Of a stretch of DNA of 60,341 nucleotides, positions 28,185 through 40,940 are shown one piece after another. A program made the translations under genes and the position numbers. The stretch comes from Plasmopara viticola (taxonomy: Eukaryota > Oomycota > Peronosporomycetes > Peronosporales > Peronosporaceae): assembly GCA_001695595.3 (NCBI GenBank), contig MBPM02000218.1, positions 1-60,341 of the forward strand, in the 5' to 3' direction. The notes beneath the pieces are model-generated. The model was not told where the DNA came from, searched no databases, and worked only from the letters and a program-made list of their open reading frames with translations. Numbering within the stretch: position 1 is the stretch's first letter; each line of letters starts with the position of its first letter.

Positions 28185-31085
28185 AGCTGGGGTGGACAGT
28201 AGAGCCCATCAGCTTAAATTCCAGATCGACCGCTCTGAGTCTTAGCGCGAGCTTTTCAAACTTTGTCGGTACGTCACTTTCTTACATAGAATGCGCCAAT
28301 CTCGGCCGGCCGCTCAAATGCATAGCCTTTCATGTTCGTAGTATTTCAAACTTATAGCTTATACGGTGGTTAATACAATGATACCAGCTGCCGTATGGCC
28401 ACTCGCCTTCACTATACCAAAAATTTCGAGCACGGAAACAGCTATCCAAAAGATTTTCTGGAAATCTCTGTAGACTCATATGGATTTTGGAATTTCGAAG
28501 ATCAATTACATTATAAGACGCCTCGCAAATTTGATAAATGCGTCGTCGTTGTTTTGAGAAGGTCGACGGTGCATGCGTTTCCATGCATCTGAAAGGTGAG
28601 ACGAGACGACGATATCTCTTGCTCAAAATTTCAAGCTTAACACTTCTAGCGGTGGATTAGAGTATCTGGCCCATTTAAACATCTTTTATCTCCCTCTCTC
28701 GTGTAAATCCTAAAAACGTTCAGTTTATTTTTGGCGATTATACTCGTATCCCGTAAACCATCGCCTACGTATATTTACCGATATACTAAGTCTGATGGCT
28801 GTTTCGTGAAAAATTTGAAACAGATTTCTCGAACTTTCCCTCTCACTTGTCTCGACAGCCTCCGTGCTACAGAGGGCGAGTAATATTTTAAAATGACTCG
28901 GCTCATCTTTTTAGCTTGTTAATACTGAACCGCATCGTTAAGTACAAGTTAACTTAATAAGGCTCACTGACCCATGTATGCACCGCATTTGCAGATATAA
29001 TGCAAAGTGCGTTATGCATACGATTGGCCCGTTTTGTCTTACCAAATGTCTATGTATAGTCTACTGTGAATAATAGTAGGTAGATTTCTAAAAAAAAGGA
29101 AATAAGGCTTCTTAAAACGTAATGGTAAACTGCTGGTTGATACTCGACACCATTGAGTCAGAAGCCTATGGTATTGCAATATCGTATCCTCAAACAGACT
29201 TGCAGTTTCTACCAGTAATTCTATACTAATGACAACACTACTATGCCCGTGTAAGCAATAATCCAAAGACATATCCAGGGATAATGGGAGTCCAACAGTC
29301 CGTCGGTATATGTAGGCTATGATAAAAAGTCGATGTGGATTCGACCCTCGGGCAGATCTCACATGTCTTTGTATATATGTTCACCTGCTTGTATATACAA
29401 CACCACTGAAGGCTAAAATTCTGTTTTCCGTTACTTTCTCCTAATCTTTGCGGCGTTGCTCAAGCCAAGAAGTGATATACTTTCTCGAAGTTCACTCGCG
29501 TCCACATGGCCTTTTACAAAAAACGAGGTCTTTAGTCTCCTCTGCCGCAAATACACATTTGTCGATGTGAGTGTAACGATGAGAAGTCCTCATTACCTTG
29601 ACAACGTGCCTGAAGAAGCTTGAATGAGCTATTACAAATTTGTAGTCTAATATACAATAAAATCACTTTTAAAAAATCGACTGACCTCCTTTACAGCGGA
29701 TATGAGTAGATGTATCGTCGAATTTTGTTCAGGCGAACGCTATAACGACTGTGTGTCCAACCGTTTTAGCGTCGCCAGGGCGTCGTATACGATCCATCAC
29801 GGCAGTCGGCCACACGTACCGATCGCTTTGAAAGTATCCAACGCCCCCTTTTTGTTTTGATAACTAGGTCTAACGCACCGTTAAATGTACACCTGAACAT
29901 GTCGTAAGCAGCAGGTTTTTGGTGTTATTTTTTAGTTTCAATGTACCACTCATCTTACTATAAGCATAGGCTAGTCGCCAATTTTTGCTTCTTTCATTCT
30001 CAGTCTTATTGATGAAGAATGTGCAAAAGCGTCTCGCTGCTCGCAATTGCCTTGTCACTTGATATTTCGTTCTTGGGTGGAGGTCAGCATCGTATTTCAC
30101 CTCTCTTCTCGAATGGAATTTTGTTGGCAGGTCTTCGGACATCACATACCATTTCTTCAATTAAAGATAAGCGACTTCCCCACAAAGGATTTTAATAATT
30201 CAGCAAATCAAAGAACAAATTCGGAATTTGGAAGTTATAACTAAGGTTTCGTTTTTGTGCTTATGGGTGCAACGCCCACTCCCCCGATCGTAAGTCAACG
30301 TTTTGATTTATTCATATCAAACACTTAAAGCAGCTCTTTCTAGTTTTGAAAACAACCACAAATTAAAACTTGTCGTAATAAAGTTTTTATACTCATACTT
30401 AGAATCATCTTTTTTTCTTGGAGTAAGGCAGATAATGATCTGCAATTCCTACTTGTTTAAAGTAGAGAGCAAAGGTCAGAAAATTATACATATATTTTCC
30501 CTCAAGGAATAGCTACGACAGCTCTGCTGTAACTTTCAAGACAAGCTCATCAATAAATAGGCCATTATAGGTCGGATCTTTGCTTTGAGAGCCCACGCAT
30601 TTTTTTCGAAGGAATTTTTTAATTGTGGGTGGATTTGACTAGAAATCATATATGTACCATCGGGTTATGGACTTTATTGACAGCGTTGCCTCTGACCTGA
30701 ACCTTTCTTGTAGACCTGGCTGGTAAAGTGTTAGCCGAATATTCATCCAAGGCAAAAATGACTGGGATAGCGGTAAGAGTGCTCTTTTAATTCTTTATCG
30801 TTTCAGTGGCTCTCTTCCAGCAAGCTTCTGAAAAATTGCCGCCCGTAGCACGGGCGCAGGCTTAGCCCCTGACTCGTCCTTTGTCACAGGCATAGTAGTT
30901 GCAGGCGCAGCCTTTGATGCTGACATATTCGCTTAAATGTTATGCAGCTTTAGCCGCAACAAAATTTTTTAGTGCAGAGGAATATTTAGCTGCTTTTGGA
31001 AGTTGGGATTTTTGGAAAGTCATAATTCCACCTCCTGTGTAACCTTGTCATAAAAGATAGCACATGTGTTCAATTTAATTCTCAT
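28185..31085. other. Non-viral spacer, left part, copy B
   Basis: This corresponds to 7347-10249 and has no recognised gene. Minus-strand ORFs at 28330-28626, 29039-29362 and 29870-30160 are the counterparts of those in copy A; the last (96 codons) is basic. The match to copy A is close, with scattered substitutions and few indels. Confidence 0.5.
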
Positions 31086-32538
31086 GTGAGCGTGTCGACA
31101 ACTCAAGCACTCGCAAAGGCTTCGAGATGGATAAAGCCATACTTCTTGTTTTTCAGACAAAACTTTGCACTGCTCGGACTACTTGCTGGCTTCTATGGCT
31201 CACAGAGACGGCTACAGTTGCAGTACTTGCAGCTGTCAGAGACTGGAGCGCGTAAGGAAAGTCGAGCTTTTATATCAAGGTCTGTGCCTAAGGCTCAGTA
31301 GCATAGGCTTGGAAAGTCCCTATTGCAGCGCCCAATGTAGGTGTATTTAATGAAAGTAAAAGTATCCATCGTTGGAGAGAAGAGAAGACAAGGTCTTCAT
31401 TTCCAAAGGTAAGATAGCGATCGCCAGTAAGGCAGACTTGAGCGAGGATACTTAGGTACTGTGGCGTTTGCTTACTATCTCTTGAAAGTCTCGACTTAAT
31501 TTTGGCCGCTCACCCGAAAGATTTCTTGGGGATGGTTTGTGTCCTGGAAACGTATGAAGAAATAGTCGGAAGCAGTTCTTTTGTAAAGTTTAAACTATAC
31601 GAGCACTTTGGACTTGTGCCTGTAAGCAAGGAAGGCATGATTATTATGAACATGTTCTGAAAAGTGGGGACATCCATCGCTTGGGCGCCACTTACAGACA
31701 AGTCTAGGTGGCACTGTTCATTAGTGGTCAAAGGTAGACTCATCTCTCACTCAATCGAAAAAAGTTCAGGCCATTTTAATTCGATCTTTGAAAGTATACG
31801 GCCACAGGCATATTCTCTTCCCCCGGGTGCCGTGAAGTGGCAGGTCAATGCGTATTACAAGTTAAAGCGTAGTGGTGTTGACCCGTATTCAGTCCCAATA
31901 GACGTAAGCAAAGCAGCATCTGGTGCTTTGGCTGCGGTAATATAGGACACATCTACTGTGAAGGGACAGACGGAGTGAAGCAAAGGGACTCGAAGGGTCG
32001 CCGGTAAACGAGGCGTCCTCAGAATCAGAAATATGCTTGTCACCACTGGGAAGAACTTTATTTTCATGATGGGTGTGTGCTTGATACATTTAGCCCCTGT
32101 ACTAGTCTCAATAAGTTATAATTATCCCATAGTCAGCCCCGGCGGATGATCAATCTGCACGCCAAAGTACGAGAGTATAAAAACCCATTTTGTGGCTCGA
32201 TAGACTTCGTCGCGCCACAGTTTGTTGCGCACGGGCAAAGAGATATCATCAACCAAAAGTTTCTGACTAATACCTTAGAAAGAATACCAGCAATAAGTCC
32301 TTAACGTTTGACTGTCTCTAAACGTTCTGAGTCTAAACAAGGCCTAGCTGGAAAATTAAGATGTTTTGGCAGCACAAATCCACTTTGACTGGCTCTAGAC
32401 GTTTTGGGGCTAAACTAGACTTGGCTAGTATTTCGGCAGCATAGATCATTTTTTGTCCTTGACATGAGCCAGGATAGCTTGATTCTAGGACTGCCGTGGC
32501 TAGCCTTGAATGAATGGGCGGTGCACTATTATGTGTAA
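31086..32538 (+). pseudogene. LTR-retrotransposon gag/protease relic, copy B
   Basis: This has the same traces as at 10250-11703: a degenerate CFGCGNIGH knuckle near 31916-31960 and a protease-like SLILGLPWLALNEW peptide at 32452-32538. The breaks are shared with copy A, so they are older than the duplication. No reverse transcriptase or LTR pair was recognised. Confidence 0.33.
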
Positions 32539-35301
32539 CAGTCTTCCATATCTGCGCAACAAGGTTTTTGTGAGTCCCTGTTTTGCTCCCAGATCACCTG
32601 ATAGAAATCCTAGGCACGTATAGGCTCAAAGTAAAAGTGAGAGGCATCAAAAGCACTGATATCTCAATCAAGATAGACGTGGCGATAGCTTTCAATCTTT
32701 CTTATAACTTTTGCTAGCCCCGCTAGCTACTGGTGACGCTAAAATGTGAGTTTCTAGCTTCATAGGCAAGTGACGCAATGCCATTAACTGCGAATAACAA
32801 AGTTCTGCAAACATGTAGCACAGGGTCGTAAGACACATTGAGAAACATTCTTCACAAGTGAACGGCAAAGTATTACCAAAATTTCTTTGTTAGAATAGAA
32901 TGAGAATGCACTGCAACTTTATGTCTGATTGTCGTAAACGACTTTGTGGCTGGCAAAGAAATCTTCTTCTAAGGCTTAACTTGACATTTCTAGTCACGGC
33001 ATGTGTACTACTACTGAAGCACTGCCAAAGGTATTGGATCTACAATGCCGTATAAAGGACGAAGCTTCTGAGCCTTGGCTGAGCTAAGAGCCTGATATAC
33101 CTCAGAGATAGTATGCCTGATGTTAAATAAAGCTTTTAAAGATTTTTGTACATCCTCTATTCTTAGATAGACGAAGCGTACGCTACCTTAATGTGAGACA
33201 AGTTTCCATGCAAAAAACTTTTACAGGACTATGCTAAATAGTTGATTGAAGCAAAAATTAGCGAGGAAAGTGATACGATTGCTTTCTCCTAAAACGAGCA
33301 TAAGATCATACAAGAGAATGAATGCGAAAGCTTGCAGTTTTTTCTTTGAAAAATATAGTTAGAAGTCAAAAGCCTACTACTCGAAAGATGTCTGATATTG
33401 CAAAAACGATGGAACATTAAATATGCTAGCGATTACATCTTTCACAATCGTAGAATGGCATGGGTTATCTATCATTTGCCATCAACCCCTTCAACGCGAT
33501 TTCGGCACATATATGGATTAACCTTATAGTCAATACGATTCCTAGGACTTCAGGAAATTTTTGCAATATCAATTGGCGGATTTGTTTCCGCGCTAGGCCT
33601 CGTTGATGAGATGAGAAGGGAAGGTCACACGGCGGCTGCTTGTGCCCGTAGCTACCATCATAGAGGCTGAGGAACTGAGCACCCATTAACGTGTCAGTGA
33701 TCCGACTCTGGAGATTGATACAGATAAAAGTTACTAATTGATGCTATTTTGGCAGCTCAAGATGCGCGCTGGTCGATCCGACTGCAAGCCTCATGTGTAC
33801 ATTTAAATTCTCAGCAACTCGAGCTGCCGGATGCTGAATATAGGAACCGGCACTTTTGATGTGCAGCTACTTAATTAAATGTGTTTGAAGGTGTCTATCT
33901 CTATCTCAAGGGCAAGAGTCACCCGATGAAGCCTAGGCCTGACAACCGGTGAAGACTTATGAAAAAGGCTAAAGCGCGCACACACGATCCTACAGGAGCT
34001 ACTGCTTTTCACGAAGAAGGCAAAGGCCAAGGTCGAGGCGGCCTTTTTCGGTGCTCCTTGACCACCTTGATGAGCGGCAACTTCGTTGCGGATAAGAGAG
34101 GTATTCTCATTTGCCTTATCAATTGGAATAGGTATTCTCTTCACATGACTCGCAAAGACATTGGAAAAGTTTGGTCTGACTCTATTAAGGTCGTTGCGAT
34201 CTAGAAGCAGAAGAAGTAGGCAGGTTGTATGTTAATCACAATCAATAGGCCGCACGTGTTAGTGCCCGTGGGTATCATTATACCGGGCGCTTGACTTCTA
34301 GGGGCTTGCGATGCCAAGTAATATCGTTTCGAAGCATCAAATGTGGTGCTACGAGTACGCGCATAGCCAGTGTAAGGTAGTGCTGGAGCAATTACCATTT
34401 CATCTGAAAAAAACGCTGATAGATGCCACGATTGAAGTGCCATTGAAGAGCCCTCGCAGCTCGCGAAGCCACTGGGCGTACTGCTCAACACAACGGTTTG
34501 TATTGTCCGAGTGGTACTTAAACAAAATACTTTATCCTTCATCGTCAGACCCAATACCCAGCCCTCTCTCGAAAGTGTGACTTACGTCAGTACCCTGTGG
34601 ATAGCAAACTACGTTGCCCCCCGCCCAATGCGCTTGCTAATGTAACCACTGAACCCACTCGAAAATTGTATTATATTTGACTTCGCCATTTTCGTCCCAG
34701 TCCGTCCAGTGTAAAAAAGCGTCTTGAATCATTTTTTTCTTTGAAAACCATGCCTTTTATAATCAGAAAAGTTGCAGTCTTACATTAGTTTAATTGCCTC
34801 AGGGCAGCATCCCCAGGCGATAAAATTAATGAGACTCTGTTTAATTCAGCTGAGGCTACTTTGCAAATCTAGTGAGCAGAGAGCAAGGCGAGTATCTTCC
34901 AAAGCTGTAGATCACCGAGCGAGAGCGCATATCTTCCTCGTAGAAGCGCCTCCAGTCTTTTTTGCTATAGAGGCTCTTTGACAGCCAAGCTTTATGAGAC
35001 CCGTTAGGTGTAGCCTTTGCAGACGCAGCCTTACTACAGGCGCAATCTTCAATGGTGCGATCTCAGGCACATAAGTGGCACCCGTGGAAGCCGAAGCAAC
35101 CTTTCCTAGTTTTGGCTTAGGTCATCAATCAAAACTGAGCCGATTGGCGTCCTCGACGGGGTCTATTCTGGTCGGCAGACCGTTGTTTCGAAAGTCAAGA
35201 GTGGCATAGAGCACCCATTTTTTTCCTGTTATGTCTTGGTAAGGAGGACTGAATGGGGCATTTTACGCTCTTGTGGTTAAAGCTAGCTTTCTGTGCACTG
35301 G
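32539..35301. other. Non-viral spacer, middle part, copy B
   Basis: This corresponds to 11704-14453. No gene is recognised. The longest minus-strand ORF (34201-34554, 117 codons) is open in both copies but has no family I know. Confidence 0.45.
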
Positions 35302-36950
35302 GATCATGGCGTGTATAAAACCCACAAGTCGCTAGACTGCCCCTTAACACCGGGAGGAGGGACCAGTTGGACTGTATTGGACAAGCGAGGCAAAGAAACA
35401 CTTCATGGATTTGCTCCCATGCATGAGCTAAGGTGTGGGACGTCAATGCCATTACGCCGACACCATCATGTATGGCTAAGGCCTCGAGCGTCCAGTAAGT
35501 GAGCAAGCGATAGAAGAAGAAAAAAAAAAAACTTGGTTGTGGAACATCGCCACGGCGGAGTACCGTAAACCATGACGTCTGTATCTCACGTTACAGTAGA
35601 AAATCATGTTTTCATTCGCGGGTCGCGGTCCCACCGCCCGTAATCCGTAATTGGACAAAAAAAGCGGTCGCTCACTGGAAGCCACGGCGCCCGTATCACT
35701 TTCCGTTCTGCCACGCCAGCTGCCCCGTTGCCTCGTTGCCTTGTTGCCTTGTTGCCGTTCACGTCCATGTCGCGCGTCCAGTCCTCTGCATCGGAACTAT
35801 CCGACGGCACGCTCGTGAAGGAAGTCGCGCCGTTTCTCAAGAGCTTGCGTCGGATGCTGGACGTTGAAAGTCCCCGCATCTTGCGCTGGACGCCGGACGG
35901 CCATGCGTTTGAGATCCACGACATGGGGGCCATGACGAGCTACATCTTGCCCAAGTACTTTAAACACTGCAAGTACGCGAGCTTCCAACGGCAACTCAAT
36001 TACTTTCACTTTCGCAAGTGGACAAAGTCGCGGGCCGTCGTCTGCACGTTCTCGAATCAATTTTTCAGCGCGACCACCCGGCCTTGACGTGGCGCATTAC
36101 CCGAAAGCGTGCCTTGTCGCCGGCGAAAAGCGCGCTCAAGATGCCGCTCGAGCTGCTGGCGTTGGCGCCGCCCGACGGCCCGTGTGCCAAGCAGTGCCAT
36201 CCCCGAGTGACCGTGGAGGTCGTGCGGCGCTTTAAAGGCCATCGCGCGGACGACGACGCGCCGTTGGCGTGGATCGACGTCCTGTACCCCGAGCTCGACC
36301 TCGATCTGCTCGAGATCGAGGCACCCGTGGCCATTGACCGCACCTTGTCTGCGTCGACGCTGCTCTCGCTTTAAGTTGCCTTTATTATTTAACGGCTCCA
36401 CGGGGGCCCGATCCCGTTTTTATTCCTCTCGACTACTCCAGCCGGCCTCTTGCCACTTGGTACCCTACGTCTTGTAGCTAGGCGTCTCTTTGCATGTGTA
36501 ATGTACAAAACACGGATACTTTTTTTCCATGGAGTTATAAACATCCATCGATTCTTTGGTCACAAGGATTGACGCCCTTCACAACAGATGATTGGCCCGT
36601 AGAGAACAAAATAACCCAACAGTTATTGTCAAGGAGGGAAGAGGGTTAGCTGACCTATTCCTCAGAGTCTCCTGATGGAGCTGATTGGCGAACGCTGCAG
36701 AGGTGAGGAGGTTGCGTGAAAGCAATGAGCAAAATTTCAGACAAAATCAAGTGAAAAATTTGCTTGCTCATTTGGTCTCAGCTGGATGGTCTCAGCTTGC
36801 TGCGTAATCAATCAACGGCTTTTTTACAGTCTCGTGACATTGTACGGACAGATGGGCATAATACGTACGATATGACGAAGGGTTAGGTCGTACATTACCG
36901 ACATGGCTGCCACATTTCCAACTTTTAAAAAGGCGGAATTGGATAATATC
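35302..36950. other. Segment unique to copy B, carrying an HSF-type gene
   Basis: Copy A and copy B match up to GTGCACTGGG (35294-35303) and again from CGCGCCATATTGAGC (about 36950). Between these, copy A has 107 bp and copy B 1.65 kb of different sequence, so this is a replacement rather than a clean insertion. Composition is more GC-rich around the gene. An A-rich run lies at 35516-35531 and a short GTTGCCTT repeat at 35723-35757. No target-site duplication or transposase was found. Confidence 0.6.
35767..36374 (+). pseudogene. Heat-shock-factor-type DNA-binding domain gene, one homopolymer frameshift
   Basis: From ATG 35767 (MSRVQSS) the product has the HSF domain: APFLKSLRRML, RWTPDGHAFEI, LPKYFKHCKYASFQRQLNYFHF and an FSNQFF motif, the order found in HSF-type winged-helix proteins. 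At the T-run near 36060-36065 the frame shifts; the continuation FQRDHPALTWRITRKR, typical of the next part of oomycete HSF proteins, is read in the frame that ends at 36374. One base missing in a T-run would explain it. The full product would be about 200 residues, mostly DNA-binding domain plus a short tail, without an obvious trimerisation coiled coil. It is intronless. It would act as a nuclear transcription factor. Confidence 0.8.
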
Positions 36951-38384
36951 GCGCCATATTGAGCAACAAAAAAAAAAAAACAGATTTTTTAAGTGTAGCA
37001 CTCTCATCTGGTTCCGCTTTCGCGCACAGCAACGGAGAGGCTGACGACGACGGGCCTTTCGGTCCTTACTTTGCAGACAAGAAAGGTAAGTGCGTTTGAT
37101 CGGATCGCTTGCGTGAGATTTGAGTCGATCCAGACAATGAGGCAAATGCTGAGCATTCTGCCTGTACCATTTTTATATCCTTCGAACCAGCATTTGCAGT
37201 ACGAATCCTAGGACTCATCGCATGGATAAAATAGCGCCATGATATCCACCAATCGTGTGTACGGTATATCTAGTATTGCCGATATGTGACCCCCAGAGAG
37301 CTCATGAACCCTCGCCTATGATCGTAGGACCACTCGATGGGCCTCCATTGTCCAACGCAACAGCAGGACGAGCCGTCGAGCGCATAAAGCACGAAATAGA
37401 GCCGTCAGATTCATGATCTTGCCGTCAGTCAGCCTCGCTAATCTGGAACTAATACTTGTGGCTTTTTCAAAAAAGTGAAAGCATAGGAGCAACATTTTGA
37501 CCTAACATGGAGATCGACATAGCTTAAATGAGTTATTGAGCTCTAAAACCTAGCTTAGATGAAACATGGAGCTAGAGGCAAGCAAAGAAAGTTGTAGATC
37601 GCGCTATTGAGAATTCGCTGATTGTTGAGCAGTATCACACGCAATGATGAGCACAGTACTTGGCTGGAAATCGAGGGCGCGGTGACCATTTACGTGTGAT
37701 ATCGATAAAAGACTCATCACTATTTTGGATACTATACACGTTTTGCAGGCGCGAATAAAGGATTATTGGTAGAACTAACACCAAAAAGTTCTGTTTTCGA
37801 AAAACCTGTCTTCAAACTGCAATCTTTTGCACATGTTGATGCCCTTTGAGACTTAAGATTGTGGCTGGTCTCCACCGAGAGATTGTTAGTCATCCTGCAC
37901 GCCTTGTCCGTGGAAGGCGCTTTACGATCCCGTCAACTAGTTACATTTGTTGTCCATCCTTCACGGACGCGAGTAAATTGTCGCCTTAACCCTTGCAAAG
38001 GCTCTAGGTTAAGTAAAACCACGTCCTTGCATTCGTCAGAGCACTGCTATAAAGACTTGCCAGATTTTACAAGTCTGAGGTAGCTCCTTGCTAAGCAGCT
38101 GAGGCGCGTTATGGCGTTCGAGCTGTATGAGCAAAGTCTATGCTCTAGGGCTCTTGCAGTACAGGCTCAGGTAGCCCAGTTAAGCTCATGAAGTGCAATG
38201 CTTCCACATTTGATGAAAAAAAGCACAGAACATCTCTCTTGGCTCGAGGGGTTAATCGCGGACGACGAAAAAGTGTAAAATTTGCTCTGATTAGGCCAAA
38301 AGCCCGTGGGACTATGTCACTGGAGTTCTGGGGACACATATAAGAGCAGTCGAGAGCAACGCTTCTTCCCCTCAGTATATACCT
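36951..38384. other. Non-viral spacer, right part, copy B
   Basis: This corresponds to 14561-15990. No gene is recognised. A poly-A tract lies at 36968-36980. The ORF at 38145-38432 (minus) is the counterpart of 15793-16038. Confidence 0.4.
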
Positions 38385-38424
38385 TAAAGCGGCATTCGTG
38401 CCTTCGGCCCAAACTGCCGCTTTA
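38385..38424. repeat. Stem-loop with 10-bp perfect stem, copy B
   Basis: TAAAGCGGCA (38385-38394) pairs with TGCCGCTTTA (38415-38424). It is the copy B version of 15991-16030 at the change from spacer to viral sequence. Confidence 0.5.
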
Positions 38425-38850
38425 ACCTTCATAGTTCTCCCACAGCTAAATCTCTATCCTATATAAGAACTACCCTCTAAACCCATCATCCTTAACCCAC
38501 AGACAAATCATCAACCCAATTACCCGTAAGCATTAATCACATCCCTATATAAAAAACGCACCTCTTAACCTTCCATCATTACCCTCACAGACACATCAAC
38601 ATTTCTATTAACCTGAAGCACTTAGAGTAGCGATATTATCCTCTTCAGACAAAGATGTAGTTTGAAATGAATAAAGATAAACAAAATAAAAAAATCAGTT
38701 GTGATTGTGCTGGTAAACAACATTTGAAGAGAGCAAAACATAAAAACTGGTTAGAAAACAATTAAATAAATTGAGTTAATAGTTTTAATTCTAATATAAA
38801 TTTACTAATATACTATAAGCATACCCCATACCCAATACACTTTATCAAAA

Positions 38851-38871
38851 ATGTCAGTAATTTTAGAGTAG
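38851..38871 (+). pseudogene. Remnant of the DUF3820-like gene at a 793-bp deletion, copy B
   Basis: The first six codons (MSVILE) match the gene at 16457, then the sequence jumps to the point matching 17269 in copy A, creating TAG. The lost segment (16476-17268 in A) held the rest of the gene and both minisatellites. Only one shared base is seen at the junction. Confidence 0.85.
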
Positions 38872-38949
38872 GAGGCAAATCGCTACCACCACAACACTAT
38901 CGGCTTAGACAGGCTATCAGAGAAAAGCTTAATTCTGCAGCACATGGTT

Positions 38950-40785
38950 TCACGGACTCCAGGTTGCGACATACGCAACGTACAACAGCACTTGGGTTGG
39001 AGGATCAGCTGGAGCAAGTCGAAATTTATCACTGGTCTCCTTGTCTGGCACCACCGCAATATATCTGGCACCGTCCGGAAACATCTTCGCATACTTGTCA
39101 AGTGCCACTGAGTCAATTTTATGATTGTCGGACTTCGTTATTTGGATCAAGCCAACCACGTTATGTTCCCCACCCATGTTCAGCTTGGCAACACTGTCGA
39201 TAGTCTCCAAACAACGTGTGCAGGGATACCAATAGTCGACATCCGCAAGTTGCTGCATGATTGCTTCGCATTCCGCTGCATCAGTGCCTTCATAGAGATA
39301 CGCGTTGGCTTCGAATTCCAACGCAGCATATGTATGCTGGTTCTTTTTTCTTCGGTCGTACGTCCTCACCTGCAACTCGAGATTCTGTCCGTCTCTTGCC
39401 ATCGCATGCACGTAATTCTCGAATGCAATTCCCATCAACCCATCGTCGCCAAGCATGTGACCTTTTGACCACAACTCCTCATAGTAGGATGGCGCCACGA
39501 TTTTGCCAAGTTGCCTCAACGCATACTCGGAGGTGATCACACAAAACCACGACCTCGTCATCGTATACTTCGCCGAGCTGCTTTAATTCTTGGGATCCTG
39601 CTCACTCGCTCGAACTGACGTCATCCGTAAGCGATCAATTTGTTTCTCCGAGCCAAGAGCATACTGGGTATTCAAAAGTTCGGCCACTTGCGCATCAATC
39701 AGACCAATAGCCTGGTCAATTGAATCTATGACAACGCTCTTCTCCGACAAGAAGTCGCGCAAGTTGCCACCCGAGTAGTAGTACCTGTCCTTGATATTGT
39801 GTTCCGTCCATTGAAAATGCGCCCCAATAGATTTCAAATCCAGCTTGGACCAAAAGGGCACTAGACAACGCCTCAGTACAGGACCGTCGTCATTCTTCAT
39901 TGGATACTGGACAGACGTTGCAAGCATTCGGAACGACGCCAGCGTTGCAAAGTTTTCGGCAATGTCCTTGTGCATGAGACCGTCCAGACACAATTCAAAA
40001 TCTTGACCACGCAGTTCATCAAGATCACTCAAGCTCGCCTTGTTACTTCGCCAATATTGCTTGTTCTTTCCATCCAGATACAGCAAGGAGAATCCTTCCT
40101 TTTTCAGCTTCCGAAACAAGACGACGCGTTTCTGTTGAAGCAAAGCCATGTAGAACGCAAACAACACGACCATCATGCTATTCCCAACACCAGGTGTCCC
40201 CACAAACACAGTGCTGAGCTTCTTTTCCATATGGTCGTTGAATATCTTGATGATGTCCTGCGTTTCCTTCCGAACATAGAACCACGCGGGAAAATCCGGC
40301 TCGACGTGGCGAATGTCGAGTGCGATGCCACCAATTTGCCACCTGCCGATATCCAAGGTGGCTGCAATTGAATCCATCCTCTCGACCTCGATGACAGTCA
40401 ATGATCTGGCCTTCTTGCGTGCCCGTTGCTCATCCCATTGCTCCTGATCAACTTCCGGAACCACCACCAACACGTGGATTTCCCCTTGTTTTGGTTGAAA
40501 TTCCTCGCCGTAGTAATCCACAATCCAGTTTAACTCGTCCATGTGTGCAAACCCTTCCGGGTGTCCATTCTCATCGAGCGTCAAACCTTCCGCGCCATCT
40601 CGATCCAACCACGCGTCGCCCTTCCTGGCGAGGAACAGCTGCAGCTCATCTGCATCGCACTTGATCTTGTTCGGTTTCTTCTTCTGAATCGCGTCCTTCA
40701 AGTCATCCACAGACTCGCTCGCATCAATCGTCACGGAGAAGGCGTTTCCCTTCACTCCAACGAGCGCGCAGAACAGCTTCACCAT
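38950..40785 (-). pseudogene. Crinkler (CRN) effector with P-loop NTPase and nuclease-like domains, copy B
   Basis: From ATG 40785 (MVKLFCALVG) the product shows the CRN header: a ubiquitin-like N-terminus, LQLFLARKGDAWL at residues 48-60 (LxLFLAK-type motif and DWL start) and HVLVVVPE at 104-111. A P-loop NTPase domain follows, but its Walker A is GTPGVGNS (196-203), with asparagine in place of the essential lysine. Codon 401 is TAA where copy A has a glutamine codon. The remaining 200 residues are open (39561-38950) and have a GxxFENYVH motif and a GLIQITKSDNH motif, which fit a PD-(D/E)xK nuclease-like domain, as described for NTPase-nuclease CRNs. No classical signal peptide is seen, as is common in CRNs. 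It lies on the minus strand inside the viral block and is less AT-rich than its neighbours. Confidence 0.85.
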
Positions 40786-40851
40786 GTTTCCAATTGCTTT
40801 TTGCGAGTGAGGGATGTTCTCTCTATCCATATTTCAGCCAATCAAATGTGC

Positions 40852-40890
40852 AACCCAAAGTTGGGTTTTTGACGTCACCCATCTGGGTGA
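40852..40890. promoter_or_regulatory. Three palindromes between CRN and the 85-aa ORF, copy B
   Basis: This is the same block as 19238-19276: AACCCAA-AG-TTGGGTT, TGACGTCA and TCACCCA-TC-TGGGTGA, base-for-base conserved although the adjacent CRN header differs a great deal between copies. Confidence 0.55.
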
Positions 40891-40940
40891 TTGAACAACT
40901 GTAGATACAAAATATATTTATTTATATAGACACAAAAATC

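Noticed and set aside
28330..30160. Minus-strand spacer ORFs conserved between A and B as real genes
   Set aside because: The copies are too alike for conservation to mean selection, lengths change with small indels and no family was recognised.
33959..34204. ORF beginning with a Lys/Ala-rich, histone-like stretch (MKKAKARTHDPTG)
   Set aside because: The resemblance is limited to a short basic stretch and does not continue. Copy A (13118-13360) breaks the frame within it.
36018..36401. Minus-strand ORFs of 92-114 codons opposite the HSF-type gene
   Set aside because: They are antisense shadows in GC-rich coding DNA; the plus strand carries the HSF motifs.
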